From assembly GCF_001942465.1 (NCBI RefSeq), contig NZ_MKJY01000532.1, positions 1 through 43,697 on the forward strand: 43,697 bases of DNA, read 5' to 3'. The notes under the pieces were generated by a model. That model saw nothing but the letters and a program-made list of their open reading frames with translations. It was not told the DNA's origin and did not search any database. A program made the position numbers and the translations under genes. Origin of the DNA: Actinomadura sp. CNU-125 (GTDB taxonomy: Bacteria; Actinomycetota; Actinomycetes; Streptosporangiales; Streptosporangiaceae). Below, one piece after another: positions 8,236 through 17,322 of this stretch. The stretch's first letter is position 1. Each line of letters starts with the position of its first letter.

Positions 8236-9453
8236 TCAGGTGCGAAGTGCCCGATTCGCGAACCTTCCGAGGACGAGCGCGATCCGCAGCGTGAAGGCGT
8301 TGCGCCCGTCCGTCGGCGCCAGCCCGGTCAGCTCGCTGACGCGCCGCAGCCGGTACCGGACCGTGTTGGGGTGGACGAACAGCATCCGCGCCGTCGCCTC
8401 CAGCGACGACCCCTGCTCCAGGTAGGTGGTGAGCGTGTCGAGCAGCGGGGCCCCGGCGGCGAGCATCGGGTTGTAGACGCGGTCCACCAGGTAGCGGCGG
8501 GCGTCGTCGTCGCCGTCCAGCGCCCGCTCGGGCAGCAGCTCGACGGCCGCCACGGGGCGCGGCGCGTCCGGCCAGCCCGCGGCGGCGCGCAGCCCGGCGA
8601 CGGCGGCCTGCGCGGACATCGTCGAGTCGTACAGGTCGTCGACCTGCGGCCCCACGACGACCGGCCCGGGACCGCACTTGGCCGCGATCGGGCGCGCCGC
8701 CTCCAGCGGGTCGATGTCGCCGCCGACGATGACGATGACCCGGTGCCCCTGGACGCCCGCGAGGACGTCGGCGCGCGCGCGCCGCGCGGCGATCTGCATC
8801 TGGTCGATCGTGACCTCGGGCTCCTCGTCCTCCGGGGTGAACCCCGCGATGACGGTGACGGGCTTGGACGTCCAGCCGAGCGCGGCCGCCCACGAGTGCA
8901 TGCCGTCGTCGACCTCGCCGCGCATCACCGCGTTCACCACGAGCGCCTCCAGCCGGGCGTCCCAGGCGGCGCGGGTCTCGGCGGCCCGCGCGTACACCTG
9001 CGCCGCGCCGAACGCGACGTCGCGCGTGTAGCGCAGGATCGCCTCGCGGAGCTGCGCCTCCCCGCCGGGCGCGGCCAGCTCGTCCAGCCGCGTCTCCACC
9101 ACGTCGATGATCACGCGGATCATGTCGATCGTGTGGTGCAGCTTGATGGAGCGCATCAGCTCGCGGGGCGCGGTGCCGAACACCTCCCCGGCGATGGCCG
9201 GGCGGGACCGCTCGTCGTTCTTGAACCACTCCACGAACGCGGCGATGCCCGCCTGGGCGACGAGCCCGATCCAGGAGCGCTGGTCGGGCGGCATCCGCCG
9301 GAACCAGGGGAGCTTGTGCTCCATCCCGGCCAGCGCCGCGGTCCCGAACGTGCCCATGGCCTTCTCCAGGCGCAGGGTCGTCTGCTCGCGGATCGCGGCG
9401 GGGTCGGCGGCGGGATCGGCGGCGGGATCGGTCTCGGCGTCGGGATCGTTCAC
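8236..9453 (-). CDS. fasR: PucR-type activator of fatty-acid genes, FasR-like
   Basis: This protein of about 405 residues has a long regulatory N-terminal part (EKAMGTFGTAALAGMEHKLPWFR, a helical region, then a GGDEF-like/PucR middle domain). It ends in a PucR-type helix-turn-helix: LLDTLTTYLEQGSSLEATARMLFVHPNTVRYRLRRVSE. I prefer the GTG at 9453 because GGGAAGGTGA stands about seven bases upstream; the GTG at 9462 is an alternative. It lies directly upstream of fabD in the same direction, the position of FasR in Streptomyces, where FasR activates fabD-fabH-acpP-fabF. The N-terminus contains a short DPAADPAADPAA repeat. The family is sure; the FasR assignment rests on synteny. Confidence 0.85.
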   Translation of the reverse strand: MNDPDAETDPAADPAADPAAIREQTTLRLEKAMGTFGTAALAGMEHKLPWFRRMPPDQRSWIGLVAQAGIAAFVEWFKNDERSRPAIAGEVFGTAPRELMRSIKLHHTIDMIRVIIDVVETRLDELAAPGGEAQLREAILRYTRDVAFGAAQVYARAAETRAAWDARLEALVVNAVMRGEVDDGMHSWAAALGWTSKPVTVIAGFTPEDEEPEVTIDQMQIAARRARADVLAGVQGHRVIVIVGGDIDPLEAARPIAAKCGPGPVVVGPQVDDLYDSTMSAQAAVAGLRAAAGWPDAPRPVAAVELLPERALDGDDDARRYLVDRVYNPMLAAGAPLLDTLTTYLEQGSSLEATARMLFVHPNTVRYRLRRVSELTGLAPTDGRNAFTLRIALVLGRFANRALRT

Positions 9454-9518
9454 GGTGGTCACCTTCCCAGGGTGCCACTCCGCCGCCGATGACCCGTCCG
9501 CGGCCACGCGGAAGGCCC

Positions 9519-10800
9519 TCACCTGCGCCGGGGCTTTTCGAACCCGCGCACGGCGAGCACGAGCCCGGCGAGGACGAGCGCGAAGACCGGCAGCCACCCG
9601 ACCCGCTGGACGATCCACGCCGCCCCGTCCGGACGGCCGTGCAGGCCCCCGACGGCCCCGAACGCGAGGGCCGCCCCGACCGTCACCGCCATCATCGCGG
9701 TCTGGTGCCACAGGTAGATGGTCATGGCGGGACGGTTCGCGGCCGACACGACCGACCACACGCGGGGCCGCCGCGTCCAGCGGGTCAGCGGCCCGTGCAG
9801 CAGCAGCGCCAGAGTCTGCGCGAGGCCGAACGCGACGGCGGCGAGCGTGGGCGGGCTGAGGTTGGAGATCTCGGCGCCCGGCACCCCCACCATGCTCGCC
9901 GGGTACCCGGCGAACGCGACCAGTGCGGCGCCGCGGCGGCCCCGCCGGCCAGCAGCCCGGCGGCGTCCGGCGTGACCGCAGCGCCCCGCGCGCCCACCCG
10001 ACGCCGAGGTAGAACGGCAGGAGCCAGCCGGTCAGGACGGTGCACCAGCCGATCCACGCGGGCGCGCCGAACGCGAACCGTCCGGCGTCGACGAGCGCGG
10101 TCGCGGCGACGAGCCCGGCCGCGCCCCACGCGCCGAACCGGTCCCACAGCGCGGCGACCGCCGGGGTCAGCGCGGTCAGCACCACGAAGACGGCGAGGAA
10201 CCACAGCGGGCTGAGCACCAGCTTGACCAGGGCGTGCAGCGTGTCGCCGCCGAACCCGGCCCACGACAGCGCCGCGACGACCGGCACCCACACGACGGCC
10301 AGGACCGGCAGCGGCCGCGCGAGCCGCCCGAGCCGTCCCGCGAACCGGCGGCCCCACGGTTCGTCCGGGCGCAGGCCCTTCGCCGCCGCGTACCCGCCGA
10401 CCAGGAAGAACAGCGCGAGCGTCTGCAGCACCCAGGAGACCGGCGCGAGCTCCGGCATGGCCTTCAGGGGGCTCGTGACGTGCAGGTCCGTGGCGTCCGT
10501 TCCGGCGGCCACGAACGCGGTGACGAACCAGTGGCCGAGGACGACCCCGAGGATCGCGAACGCCCGCAACGCGTCCACCGCCCGATCCCGCTCCACCGGA
10601 CGGTCCCGGACGGGCCGGTCGCGGCCGGGCCGGTCGCGGTCGGTCGGCGTGTAGCGGTCGGCGGTCCGGTCGTGCGCGGCGTCGCCTTCGCTGCCCGAAT
10701 CGTGTCGGTCGCGGGTCGTCGGCCGCCCGGGCCCGGTCGTGTCGTCGCGTTCCGCGTTCGGATCGTGCCGGCGGGACGGGGGGAGCGGGACGTCAAGCAT
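9519..10800 (-). CDS. Membrane acyltransferase family 3 protein, frameshifted
   Basis: A hydrophilic tail of about 75 residues, rich in Asp and Arg (DRDRPGRDRPVRDRPVERDR), precedes the family start RAVDALRAFAILGVVLGHWF, with the His characteristic of acyltransferase-3 proteins. Multiple membrane helices follow, including LQTLALFFLVGGYAAA and LSPLWFLAVFVVLTALTPAV, and the C-terminus has MTIYLWHQTAMMAV. The frame changes twice, near 9995 and 9935; two single-base losses would restore one protein of about 427 residues. The ATG at 10800 overlaps the end of the upstream hydrolase by eight bases. Such proteins acylate cell-surface glycans or other extracytoplasmic acceptors; the acceptor here is unknown. 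Confidence 0.82.
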
Positions 10801-11743
10801 GGGTGACCTCCGAGTCGTGGCCGAGCGCGATGAGGGCGAGGTTGCGGAGCGCGGCGGAGCCGGGCTTCAGGTAGGCGCTGTGGGGGCCGGTTCCGGCGTC
10901 GAACCGGACGGCGCCGAAGGCGGGGGAGACCGGGTCGGGGCCGAAACCGAGCCCCGCGAAGCGGACGTGCGGGACGAACCGGGTCCAGTCGCCGGTCGAG
11001 CGGCCCGCCCAGACGGTCGCGGACGTGCGCAGCCCGGAGACGTCGTCGGCGGTCGTGCCGGGGCTGCCGAACAGGGCGATGTCGTCCACGCGGAGGGCGC
11101 CGAGACCGGGGGCGGCCTTGCCGCACACCACCGACCCGTAGCTGTGGCAGAGCAGGGCGAACCGGGCCGTCCCGTTCACCCGCGCGACGCCGGTGAGGAA
11201 CCGGCCGAGCCGCCGGGCGCCCGACTCGGCGCGGTCGCCGGTCAGCACGTCGAGGCCGAGCGTCGAGGGGGAGCGGTAGCCGAGCCAGGCGATCACCGCG
11301 ATGCGGGCGGACGGCGCCTCGGCCGCCATGCGTCGGTGCAGGGCGCGGGCCCCGCCGCCCGCGAACTTGACGGAGTCGTAGACGGCGAGGGTGTTGTCCG
11401 CGCCCGGCACGACGACGGCGATCCGGTCGGCGCGGCGGAGGTTGCCGATGACCTCGACGGCGCGCCCGTCGCCGCGCGGGTCGAACGCCAGGAAGCGCCG
11501 TCCGGGGGTCAGGAAGGCCGACAGCGCGCGGGCCCGGTCGTCGTCGCCGGTGCGCGCGGCGGTCGCGCGGGCGCGGGCGATGTCGCGTCCGGCGGCGGCG
11601 AACCGGGCGTCCAGCGTCGCGGCCGACAGCGCCGGGGCCGGAGCGGGCGCGGCGTACGGGTCGGTCGCGGCCGTCGCGGCGACGCTCGAACCCGCCGCCA
11701 TGAGCACCGAGAGGGCGGCCGCGGTTCTGCGAAGCCTGCGCAT
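10793..11743 (-). CDS. Secreted alpha/beta hydrolase, DUF1023-like
   Basis: This 316-residue protein has a signal peptide (MRRLRRTAAALSVLMAAGSS then AxA-type residues near 22-26). Its mature part contains DRIAVVVPGADNTLAVYDS and the nucleophile elbow LLCHSYGSVVC, where the usual GxSxG is CHSYGS, plus ALFGSPGTTADDV and a late His in GTGPHSAYL. This fits the DUF1023 alpha/beta-hydrolase group of actinobacteria. It is translationally coupled to the membrane acyltransferase downstream, so the pair may add and remove acyl groups on the same extracytoplasmic molecule (inference). Substrate unknown. A 177-base gap separates it from the response regulator upstream. Confidence 0.82.
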   Translation of the reverse strand: MRRLRRTAAALSVLMAAGSSVAATAATDPYAAPAPAPALSAATLDARFAAAGRDIARARATAARTGDDDRARALSAFLTPGRRFLAFDPRGDGRAVEVIGNLRRADRIAVVVPGADNTLAVYDSVKFAGGGARALHRRMAAEAPSARIAVIAWLGYRSPSTLGLDVLTGDRAESGARRLGRFLTGVARVNGTARFALLCHSYGSVVCGKAAPGLGALRVDDIALFGSPGTTADDVSGLRTSATVWAGRSTGDWTRFVPHVRFAGLGFGPDPVSPAFGAVRFDAGTGPHSAYLKPGSAALRNLALIALGHDSEVTHA

Positions 11744-11861
11744 GGGGGGCGTCCTTCCTGGTCAGCGAGGTGAAGCACTGACTAGGAAGGTAGAAATCGG
11801 CGCCCGTAACGGAGATCAACCGACGGTGCGGTCTTTACGCCTCACACCCGGGTATGACGGA

Positions 11862-11915
11862 CGAGCCCCCGGTATCGGGCGGGCGCGGATCGGGCGAGCC
11901 TCCGGTATCGGGCGG
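11862..11915. repeat. Two near-identical 21-base direct repeats
   Basis: CGAGCC, then C or T, then CCGGTATCGGGCGG occurs at 11862-11882 and 11895-11915 (one difference, 33-base period). It lies in the gap between the response-regulator stop and the hydrolase start, six bases beyond the regulator stop. The remaining gap bases show nothing else clear. It could be a binding site for the adjacent regulator. Confidence 0.5.
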
Positions 11916-11920
11916 CGGGC

Positions 11921-12586
11921 TCAGTCGCCCGGACGGACGAGCCCGACCTCGTACGCGTAGACGATCGCCTGCGGCCGGTCGCGCAGCTCCAGCTTCATCA
12001 GGATCCGCCCGAAGTGCGTCTTCACGGTCTGCTCGGCCAGCACCAGCCGTTCGGCGATCTCGCCGTTCGACAGCCCGCGCGCGACCAGCCCGAGCACCTC
12101 GGTCTCCCGCTCGGTCAGCTCGTCCAGCCGCTTGCGGGACGGCGCGCGCGGCCCGCCGAGCCGGGAGAACTCCGCGATCAGCCGGCGGGTGATCGACGGC
12201 GACAGCAGCGCGTCGCCCGCCGCGAGGATCCGCACCGCGTCGGACAGTTCGGTCGCGGAGGCGTCCTTGAGCAGGAACCCCCCGGCGCCGGCGCGCAGCG
12301 CCTCGTACACGTAGTCGTCGAGGTCGAACGTCGTCAGCATGAGGACCTTGGGGGCGTCCCCGGCGCCGTCCGCGAGCAGCCTGCGGGTGGCTTCCAGCCC
12401 GTCCATCACCGGCATGCGGACGTCCATCAGCACCACGTCCGGGCGCAGTTCGGCGACGCGGCGCAGTCCCTCCTCGCCGTTGACGGCCTCGCCGACGACC
12501 TCGATGTCGGGCTGGGCGTTCAGCAGGACGCCGAACCCGGATCGCACCATGCCCTGGTCGTCGACGATCACGACCCGGATCGTCAC
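11921..12586 (-). CDS. NarL/LuxR-type response regulator
   Basis: This 221-residue regulator has a receiver domain with acidic pocket IVDDQG, phospho-acceptor Asp55 in VVLMDVRMPVMDG, and Lys in GFLLKDAS. A linker follows, then a LuxR-type helix-turn-helix (about 155-215: LTERETEVLGLVARGLSNGE, VKTHFGRILMKLELRDR). Its GTG start at 12586 overlaps the kinase stop in a GTGA, so kinase and regulator are coupled. Downstream on the same strand are the DUF1023 hydrolase and acyltransferase, plausible targets because the pair of direct repeats lies in the intervening gap. That target assignment is inference. Confidence 0.93.
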   Translation of the reverse strand: MTIRVVIVDDQGMVRSGFGVLLNAQPDIEVVGEAVNGEEGLRRVAELRPDVVLMDVRMPVMDGLEATRRLLADGAGDAPKVLMLTTFDLDDYVYEALRAGAGGFLLKDASATELSDAVRILAAGDALLSPSITRRLIAEFSRLGGPRAPSRKRLDELTERETEVLGLVARGLSNGEIAERLVLAEQTVKTHFGRILMKLELRDRPQAIVYAYEVGLVRPGD

Positions 12587-13875
12587 GTCGCGTCCCTGTT
12601 CTTCTCGGGCAGCGTGGCGGTCACGGCGAATCCTCCCTCGGACGTGGGCTCGGCGGTCAGCCAGCCGCCGAGCATGGCGGCGCGCTCGCGCATCCCGACC
12701 AGCCCGTGGCCGCCGCCGGTCGCGAACCGCTGCTGGCCGCGGCCGTCGCCCGGCGGGCCGTTGACGACGCTGATCGAGAGTACGCCGTCGGCGCGGGCGG
12801 CTTCGACGTCGACCCGTGATCCGGGGGCGTGCCGCATCGCGTTGCTCAGCGCCTCCTGCAGGATCCGGTACGCGGTCAGCCCCACGCCGGACGGGAGGTC
12901 GGCGAGGTCGCCGGTGAGCCGTGCCGTCACGTCCAGCCCGGCGCCGCGGGCCCCCGCGACCAGCTCGTCCACCCGTTCCAGGCTGGGCTGCGGCGCGGTG
13001 TCGGAGCCGCTTTCGGACCGCAGGACACCGAGGATGCGCCGCAGTTCGGTGAGCGCGTCGAGCGCGGTCGAGCGGATCTCGGCGAGGTCCTGCCGGGTCA
13101 CGTCCGGGACGGCGTCGCTCTTGTAGGGCGCGGCCTCCGCCTGGATCGCGATCATCGACATGTGGTGCGCGACGACGTCGTGCAGTTCGCGCGCGATCCG
13201 CTGCCGCTCGGTGAGGACGGCCTCGGCGTCGGCGTGCCGCCGCTCCTGTTCGGCCAGCTCCCGCCGCGACGTCCGCCGGACGCGCATGGCGTAGCCGACG
13301 GCCAGCGGCAGCAGGATCAGGACGGACGAGCCGGGCGCGGTCTCCGGGTCCTTGATCCACACCCCGGCGAAGGCCATGATCCCGGCGCCCAGCGTGATGT
13401 TCCCCGTGCACCGCACGGCGACCGTGTAGAGGCACATGATCGCGGCGAACGCCCCGGCCGGGACGTACGGGACGCTCAGCCAGTCGCTGACGCCGATGAG
13501 CGCCATCGCCACGAAGCTCAGCCGCCACGCGGCCAGCGGATGCCGGTCGCGCAGCGCGAGCGGCGCGCACGACGCGATCGAGATCAGCAGGAGGGTCTCC
13601 TCGCCCGGGTACCGCCCCCGCTCCACGCTCTCGGTCTCCAGCAGCGACTTCGACGCGGCGATCATCCCGATCGTGACGGCGAACCAGAAGAGGTTCTCCA
13701 CCACCCCGTACGGGATCCGGCCCACGCCGAGGCGCCGGGTCCAGCGCAGGGGGGCGGGCCAGGGACGGTCGAGCGGCGCGGATTCGGCCCGTCCGGTCAC
13801 CGCCGCGGCCAGCACCCCGTCCAGCAGTACCGTGCGCAGCAGGCTCGGTTCGCCCGACCTCTTCTCCTCGGCCAT
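12583..13875 (-). CDS. Membrane sensor histidine kinase, HisKA_3 type
   Basis: This 430-residue NarX/DesK-like kinase has about five hydrophobic segments between residues 60 and 197 (VVENLFWFAVTIGMIAAS, LLLISIASCAPLAL, LSFVAMALIGVSD, FAAIMCLYTVAV, SVLILLPLAVGYA). A short coiled segment follows, then the dimerisation motif RIARELHDVVAHHMSMIAIQ with phospho-acceptor His232. The ATPase domain shows ILQEALSNAMRHA and GGGHGLVGMRERAAMLGG. It has no large extracytoplasmic domain, so it probably senses membrane or cell-wall state (inference). It is the first gene of kinase - regulator - hydrolase - acyltransferase and is divergent from the PHP gene. Confidence 0.93.
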   Translation of the reverse strand: MAEEKRSGEPSLLRTVLLDGVLAAAVTGRAESAPLDRPWPAPLRWTRRLGVGRIPYGVVENLFWFAVTIGMIAASKSLLETESVERGRYPGEETLLLISIASCAPLALRDRHPLAAWRLSFVAMALIGVSDWLSVPYVPAGAFAAIMCLYTVAVRCTGNITLGAGIMAFAGVWIKDPETAPGSSVLILLPLAVGYAMRVRRTSRRELAEQERRHADAEAVLTERQRIARELHDVVAHHMSMIAIQAEAAPYKSDAVPDVTRQDLAEIRSTALDALTELRRILGVLRSESGSDTAPQPSLERVDELVAGARGAGLDVTARLTGDLADLPSGVGLTAYRILQEALSNAMRHAPGSRVDVEAARADGVLSISVVNGPPGDGRGQQRFATGGGHGLVGMRERAAMLGGWLTAEPTSEGGFAVTATLPEKNRDAT

Positions 13876-13959
13876 GCCGACCAGGCTAGAGATCCGGCGG
13901 CCGCACCCGGATGACCCCGTGGTGGGACACCACCGTCATACCTGGGTACTCCCCGGGTC
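13876..13959. promoter_or_regulatory. Divergent promoter region, kinase / PHP protein
   Basis: This 84-base gap between divergent starts must serve both genes. The PHP GTG has no clear ribosome site, so its message may be leaderless. No dyad stands out. Confidence 0.35.
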
Positions 13960-14982
13960 GTGGAGCCCGTCGAAGCGCTGCGCCGGATCGCGTTCCTCCT
14001 CGAACGCGCCGGCGAGCCCACCTACCGCGTGCGGGCGTTCCGCACGGCTGCCGCCCGGGTCGAGGGCATGTCCCGGAACGATCTGGACGCCCGCGCCCGT
14101 GCGGGCGCGCTGACCGACCTGCCGGGCGTCGGCAAGGTCACCGCGCTCGTCGTCGAGGAGGCCCTGCGCGGCGAGACGCCCGTCTACCTGCGGCGCCTGG
14201 AGGCGACGGAGGGCGAGCCGCTCGACGCGTCCGCCGCCGCGCTCCGTGCCGCGCTGAAGGGCGACCTGCACACCCACAGCGACTGGTCCGACGGCGGCTC
14301 GCCCGTCCGGGAGATGGCGGAGGCCGCCCGCGCGCTGGGCCACGACTACATCGCGCTCACCGACCATTCGCCGCGCCTGACCGTCGCGAACGGGCTGTCC
14401 GCCGACCGCCTGTACCGCCAGCTCGACGCCGTCGCCGAGCTGAACGCCGAGTTCGCGCCGTTCCGGATCCTCACCGGCATCGAGGTGGACATTCTCGACG
14501 ACGGCGCACTCGACCAGGAGCCCGATCTCCTCGACCGTCTCGACGTCGTCGTCGCGAGCGTCCACTCGAAGCTGCGGATGGACCGCGTCGCGATGACCGC
14601 GCGCATGGTGAACGCGGTCATGAACCCGGCGGTGGACGTCCTCGGCCACTGCACGGGACGGATCGTCAAGGCGGGCGGACGGCGCGGCGGCCTGCGCCCG
14701 GAGTCGGAGTTCGACGCGGAGCTGGTCTTCGACGCGTGCGCCGTGCACGACGTCGCCGTCGAGATCAACTCCCGGCCCGAGCGGCTCGACCCGCCCAAGC
14801 GGCTGCTGCGCCTCGCCGTCGAGGCGGGCTGCCGGTTCGCGATCGACTCCGACGCGCACGCCCCGGGCCAGCTCGACTGGCAGCCGCACGGTTGCGAGCG
14901 CGCCGCCCGCTGCGCCGTCCCGGCGGACCGGATCGTCAACACGCTCCCGGTCGCCGACCTCCTGGCCTGGACGAACGCGTGA
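13960..14982 (+). CDS. PHP-domain protein with helix-hairpin-helix, PolX-like
   Basis: The N-terminal 80 residues resemble the helix-hairpin-helix part of DNA polymerase X (ALRRIAFLLERAGEPTYRVR, TDLPGVGKVTALVVEEAL). A PHP phosphoesterase domain follows, with metal-binding motifs GDLHTHSDWSDGG, ALTDHSPR, GIEVDIL, ASVHSKL, LGHCTGR and IDSDAHAP. The nucleotidyl-transferase palm domain of full PolX is absent, so this 340-residue form is unlikely to polymerise DNA. It may be a metal-dependent phosphatase or nuclease in DNA repair or nucleotide metabolism (family inference). Its stop codon directly abuts the stop of the convergent hydrolase with no spacer. Confidence 0.88.
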   Translation: MEPVEALRRIAFLLERAGEPTYRVRAFRTAAARVEGMSRNDLDARARAGALTDLPGVGKVTALVVEEALRGETPVYLRRLEATEGEPLDASAAALRAALKGDLHTHSDWSDGGSPVREMAEAARALGHDYIALTDHSPRLTVANGLSADRLYRQLDAVAELNAEFAPFRILTGIEVDILDDGALDQEPDLLDRLDVVVASVHSKLRMDRVAMTARMVNAVMNPAVDVLGHCTGRIVKAGGRRGGLRPESEFDAELVFDACAVHDVAVEINSRPERLDPPKRLLRLAVEAGCRFAIDSDAHAPGQLDWQPHGCERAARCAVPADRIVNTLPVADLLAWTNA

Positions 14983-16298
14983 TCACGAGCCCAGCGAGCA
15001 GGTGTTCAGCGTGTCGGTGCCGCCGGACGGCTTCGGCAGCGTCGCGCTCGGGGGCGGCGCCGTGCCTTCGGCCGTCCACGCCTCCAGCGCGGTGAACGCC
15101 GAGCGCATGCAGGGCAGCAGCGGGCGCAGGCGGTCGGGGTGGGCGTCGACGAGGCCGTCGGTGTGGTTCGCGCCCTCGACGCGGTAGTACCGGAACGGCG
15201 CCTTGCCCCGGTCGCGGACGAGCGCGGCGTAGGCGTCGCCGTTGCTCCCGATCGGCAGCAGGGAGTCGTAGGTGCCCTGGAGGCTGATCAGGGGTTTGCG
15301 GATGCGGCCGGTGAGGGAGACGCGGTCGACCGCGCGGCGCACCTCGCGGGGGCGGGACGCGAAGTCGTATTCGGCCTCCGCGCCCTCGTAGCCCGGGTCG
15401 AACTCTTCGCGGTAGATGCGCTGGGTCAGCTCCCAGTAGACCTGGTCGTGGTACGGCCAGAGGAACTCCGAGCCCGGCGCGAGACCGGCGTCGACGAGGT
15501 CGCCGTGCGCCGACGCGTCGCCGGAGGCGTAGGCCGGGTAGGCGCGCAGGATCTGCGGCAGGTAGGTGAACAGGTTGGGGCCGTCCGCCCGCCACAGGGT
15601 GCCTTCGGCGTCGATGCCGCCGTCGTAGAGGCGGGGGCGGTTCTCCAGTTGCCAGCGCACGAGGTAGCCGCCGTTGGAGATCCCCGCCGCGTAGGTGCGG
15701 GACGGGCGGTGGCCGTAGTGGCGGGCGGCGGTCTGCTGCGCGGCGCGGGTGAGTTCGGTCAGGCGGCGGTTCCACTCGGCGACGGCGTCGCCGGGGCGGC
15801 GTCCGTCCTTGTGGAAGTCGAGGCCGCTGTTGCCCTTGTCGGTCGCCGCGTACGCGTATCCCTGCGCCAGCACCCAGTCGGAGATCGTGACGTCGTTGGC
15901 GTACTGCCGCCGGTTCCCGGGCGACCCGGCGACGACGAGGCCGCCGTTCCACCGCTCCGGGAGCCGGATGACGAACTGGGCGTCGTGGTTCCAGCGTGGT
16001 GGGTGTTGAAGGCGGAGTCGTCGCGGAAGTACCCGTCGATCTGCGTGCCCGGGACGCCGCTCGGGTTGCGCGTCCCGGACGCGTGCAGCCCGGCGTAGTC
16101 CGCCGGGACGGTGTGACCGGACGCGACGGTCCCGGCGGTGGTGAGATCGTCGAGGCAGGCGGCCACCTGCTTCTGCGCGCCCGGTACGGACGGCGCGGGT
16201 TCGCAGCGGTGGTTCTCCTGCGCGCGCGCCGGGCTCGCCAGGGCGAGGGGCAGCAGGGTCAGGAGGCCCGCGGTCAGCAGGGTTCGGACGGTCGGCAT
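14983..16298 (-). CDS. Secreted alpha/beta hydrolase, tannase/3HB-oligomer-hydrolase-like, frameshifted
   Basis: A signal peptide is clear: MPTVRTLLTAGLLTLLPLAL then ASPARAQ. The ATG at 16298 has an AGAGGAG ribosome site. The mature part shows FVIRLPERWNGGLVVAGSPG, GYAYAATDKGNSGLDFHKDG, the nucleophile elbow YAAGISNGGYLVRW and a late acid/His region (GTYDSLLPIGSNGD, VEGANHTDGL). The order resembles the tannase/feruloyl esterase and 3-hydroxybutyrate-oligomer hydrolase group. The frame changes near 15998-16005; one lost base would explain it and give about 438 residues. It is divergent from the Liv-type transporter, and a 3-hydroxybutyrate dehydrogenase lies further along, so 3HB-oligomer or related ester hydrolysis is a reasonable guess. 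The exact substrate is not shown. Confidence 0.72.
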
Positions 16299-16418
16299 TA
16301 CGGCTCCTCTGGACGGAGGCGAGTGCCGACATCCTCGGACGCGCGCGCCGGGCCGGCCACGTGCCCGTCCCACATAGGCGTGCGCCGTCCCATGTGAAAG
16401 TGCCCGCCACCTGCGAGT

Positions 16419-16469
16419 GATGTGGATCACATCCGTATCACCCGGGCGGAATGTGTCGATTGGTCACAT
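16419..16469. promoter_or_regulatory. Two ATGTG/CACAT dyads, candidate operators
   Basis: In the 250-base divergent gap between hydrolase and transporter, GATGTG-GAT-CACATC (16419-16433) and ATGTG-N9-CACAT (16451-16469) have centres 34 bases apart, about three helical turns. A further single ATGTG lies near 16391. They are good candidates for a regulator shared by both divergent units. Confidence 0.5.
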
Positions 16470-16548
16470 AGTCCCTTTCGTGGCGGCGGCCTAGCGTTCC
16501 CGAGCACGGCGGCCCGGTGTGGTCCGGGTCACCATGGGAGGAGGGCGC

Positions 16549-17322
16549 ATGGGCGCTACCGTCCGGCCGGGGCCGGTACTGACGGCGCGCGGCCTGGTCA
16601 GGGAGTTCCGCGGGTTCCGCGCCGTCGACGGCGTGGACCTGGACGTCGCGGAGGGCGCGGTGCACGCGCTCGTCGGGCCGAACGGCGCGGGCAAGACGAC
16701 GCTGTTCAACCTGCTCACCGGCTTCCTCAAGCCGACGTCCGGGAGCGTGCAGCTGGCCGGGCGGGAGCTGGCGGGCAGCAGCCCGGAACGGATCGCGCGG
16801 CTCGGCCTGGCGCGGTCGTTCCAGATCACCAGCCTGTTCGCGGAGCTGACCCCGCGCCGGCACGTGGAGCTGGCGCTCGCCGGGCGCACCGGCCTCGGCT
16901 GGCGGTTCTGGAAGTCGGACCGCTCGCTCGGGCGGTTCGCCGGCCGCGCCGCCGAGCTCCTCGCCCAGGTCGGGCTAGAGGAGCACGCCGAGGTCCCGGC
17001 GGGCGCGCTCGCCTACGGGCGCAAGCGCGCGCTCGAACTCGCCCTCGCGCTGGCCCTCGACCCGAAGGTGCTGCTGCTGGACGAGCCGACCGCCGGGATG
17101 GGCGTCGAGGACGTCGACCGCACCGTCGAGCTCGTCCGGCGGGTCCGGGACGGCCGGACGGTCGTGCTGGTCGAGCACAACATGAGCGTCGTCTCCAGCC
17201 TCGCCGACCGGGTCACCGTGCTGCAGCACGGCCGGGTGCTGGTGGAGGGCCCGTACGCCGAGATCCGCCATGACCCGCAGGTCATCACCGCCTACCTCGG
17301 AGACGCCCATGCTGCGAGTTGA
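16549..17322 (+). CDS. Liv-type ABC importer ATP-binding protein (LivG-like)
   Basis: The 257-residue ATPase has Walker A GPNGAGKT (43-50), Q-loop region RSFQITSLFAELTP, the LivG-type signature LAYGRKRALELA, Walker B LLLDEPTAGM and switch His in VLVEHNM. I chose the ATG at 16549 because GGGAGGAGGG stands just upstream; an earlier in-frame ATG at 16534 lies inside that site. It is the first gene of the operon ATPase - ATPase - binding protein - permease - permease. It powers uptake of whatever the binding protein recognises. LivG-type proteins serve amino acids but also amides and carboxylic acids, so the name implies family rather than substrate. Confidence 0.93.
   Translation: MGATVRPGPVLTARGLVREFRGFRAVDGVDLDVAEGAVHALVGPNGAGKTTLFNLLTGFLKPTSGSVQLAGRELAGSSPERIARLGLARSFQITSLFAELTPRRHVELALAGRTGLGWRFWKSDRSLGRFAGRAAELLAQVGLEEHAEVPAGALAYGRKRALELALALALDPKVLLLDEPTAGMGVEDVDRTVELVRRVRDGRTVVLVEHNMSVVSSLADRVTVLQHGRVLVEGPYAEIRHDPQVITAYLGDAHAAS

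Noticed and set aside
6245..9478. One minus-strand open frame of over 1000 codons spanning fabH, fabD and part of the regulator
   Set aside because: Only the last 322 codons are FabH; the remainder is Arg/Gly-rich out-of-frame translation of fabD and the regulator gene.
8236..10800. Apparent fusion of acyltransferase and PucR regulator
   Set aside because: The frame is continuous only because of a frame break in the acyltransferase; the regulator has its own start with ribosome site and the acyltransferase C-terminus exists in another frame.
14982..14983. Abutting stop codons of PHP and hydrolase genes as a special site
   Set aside because: Zero spacing of convergent genes is unusual but common in compact actinobacterial genomes; no structure accompanies it.
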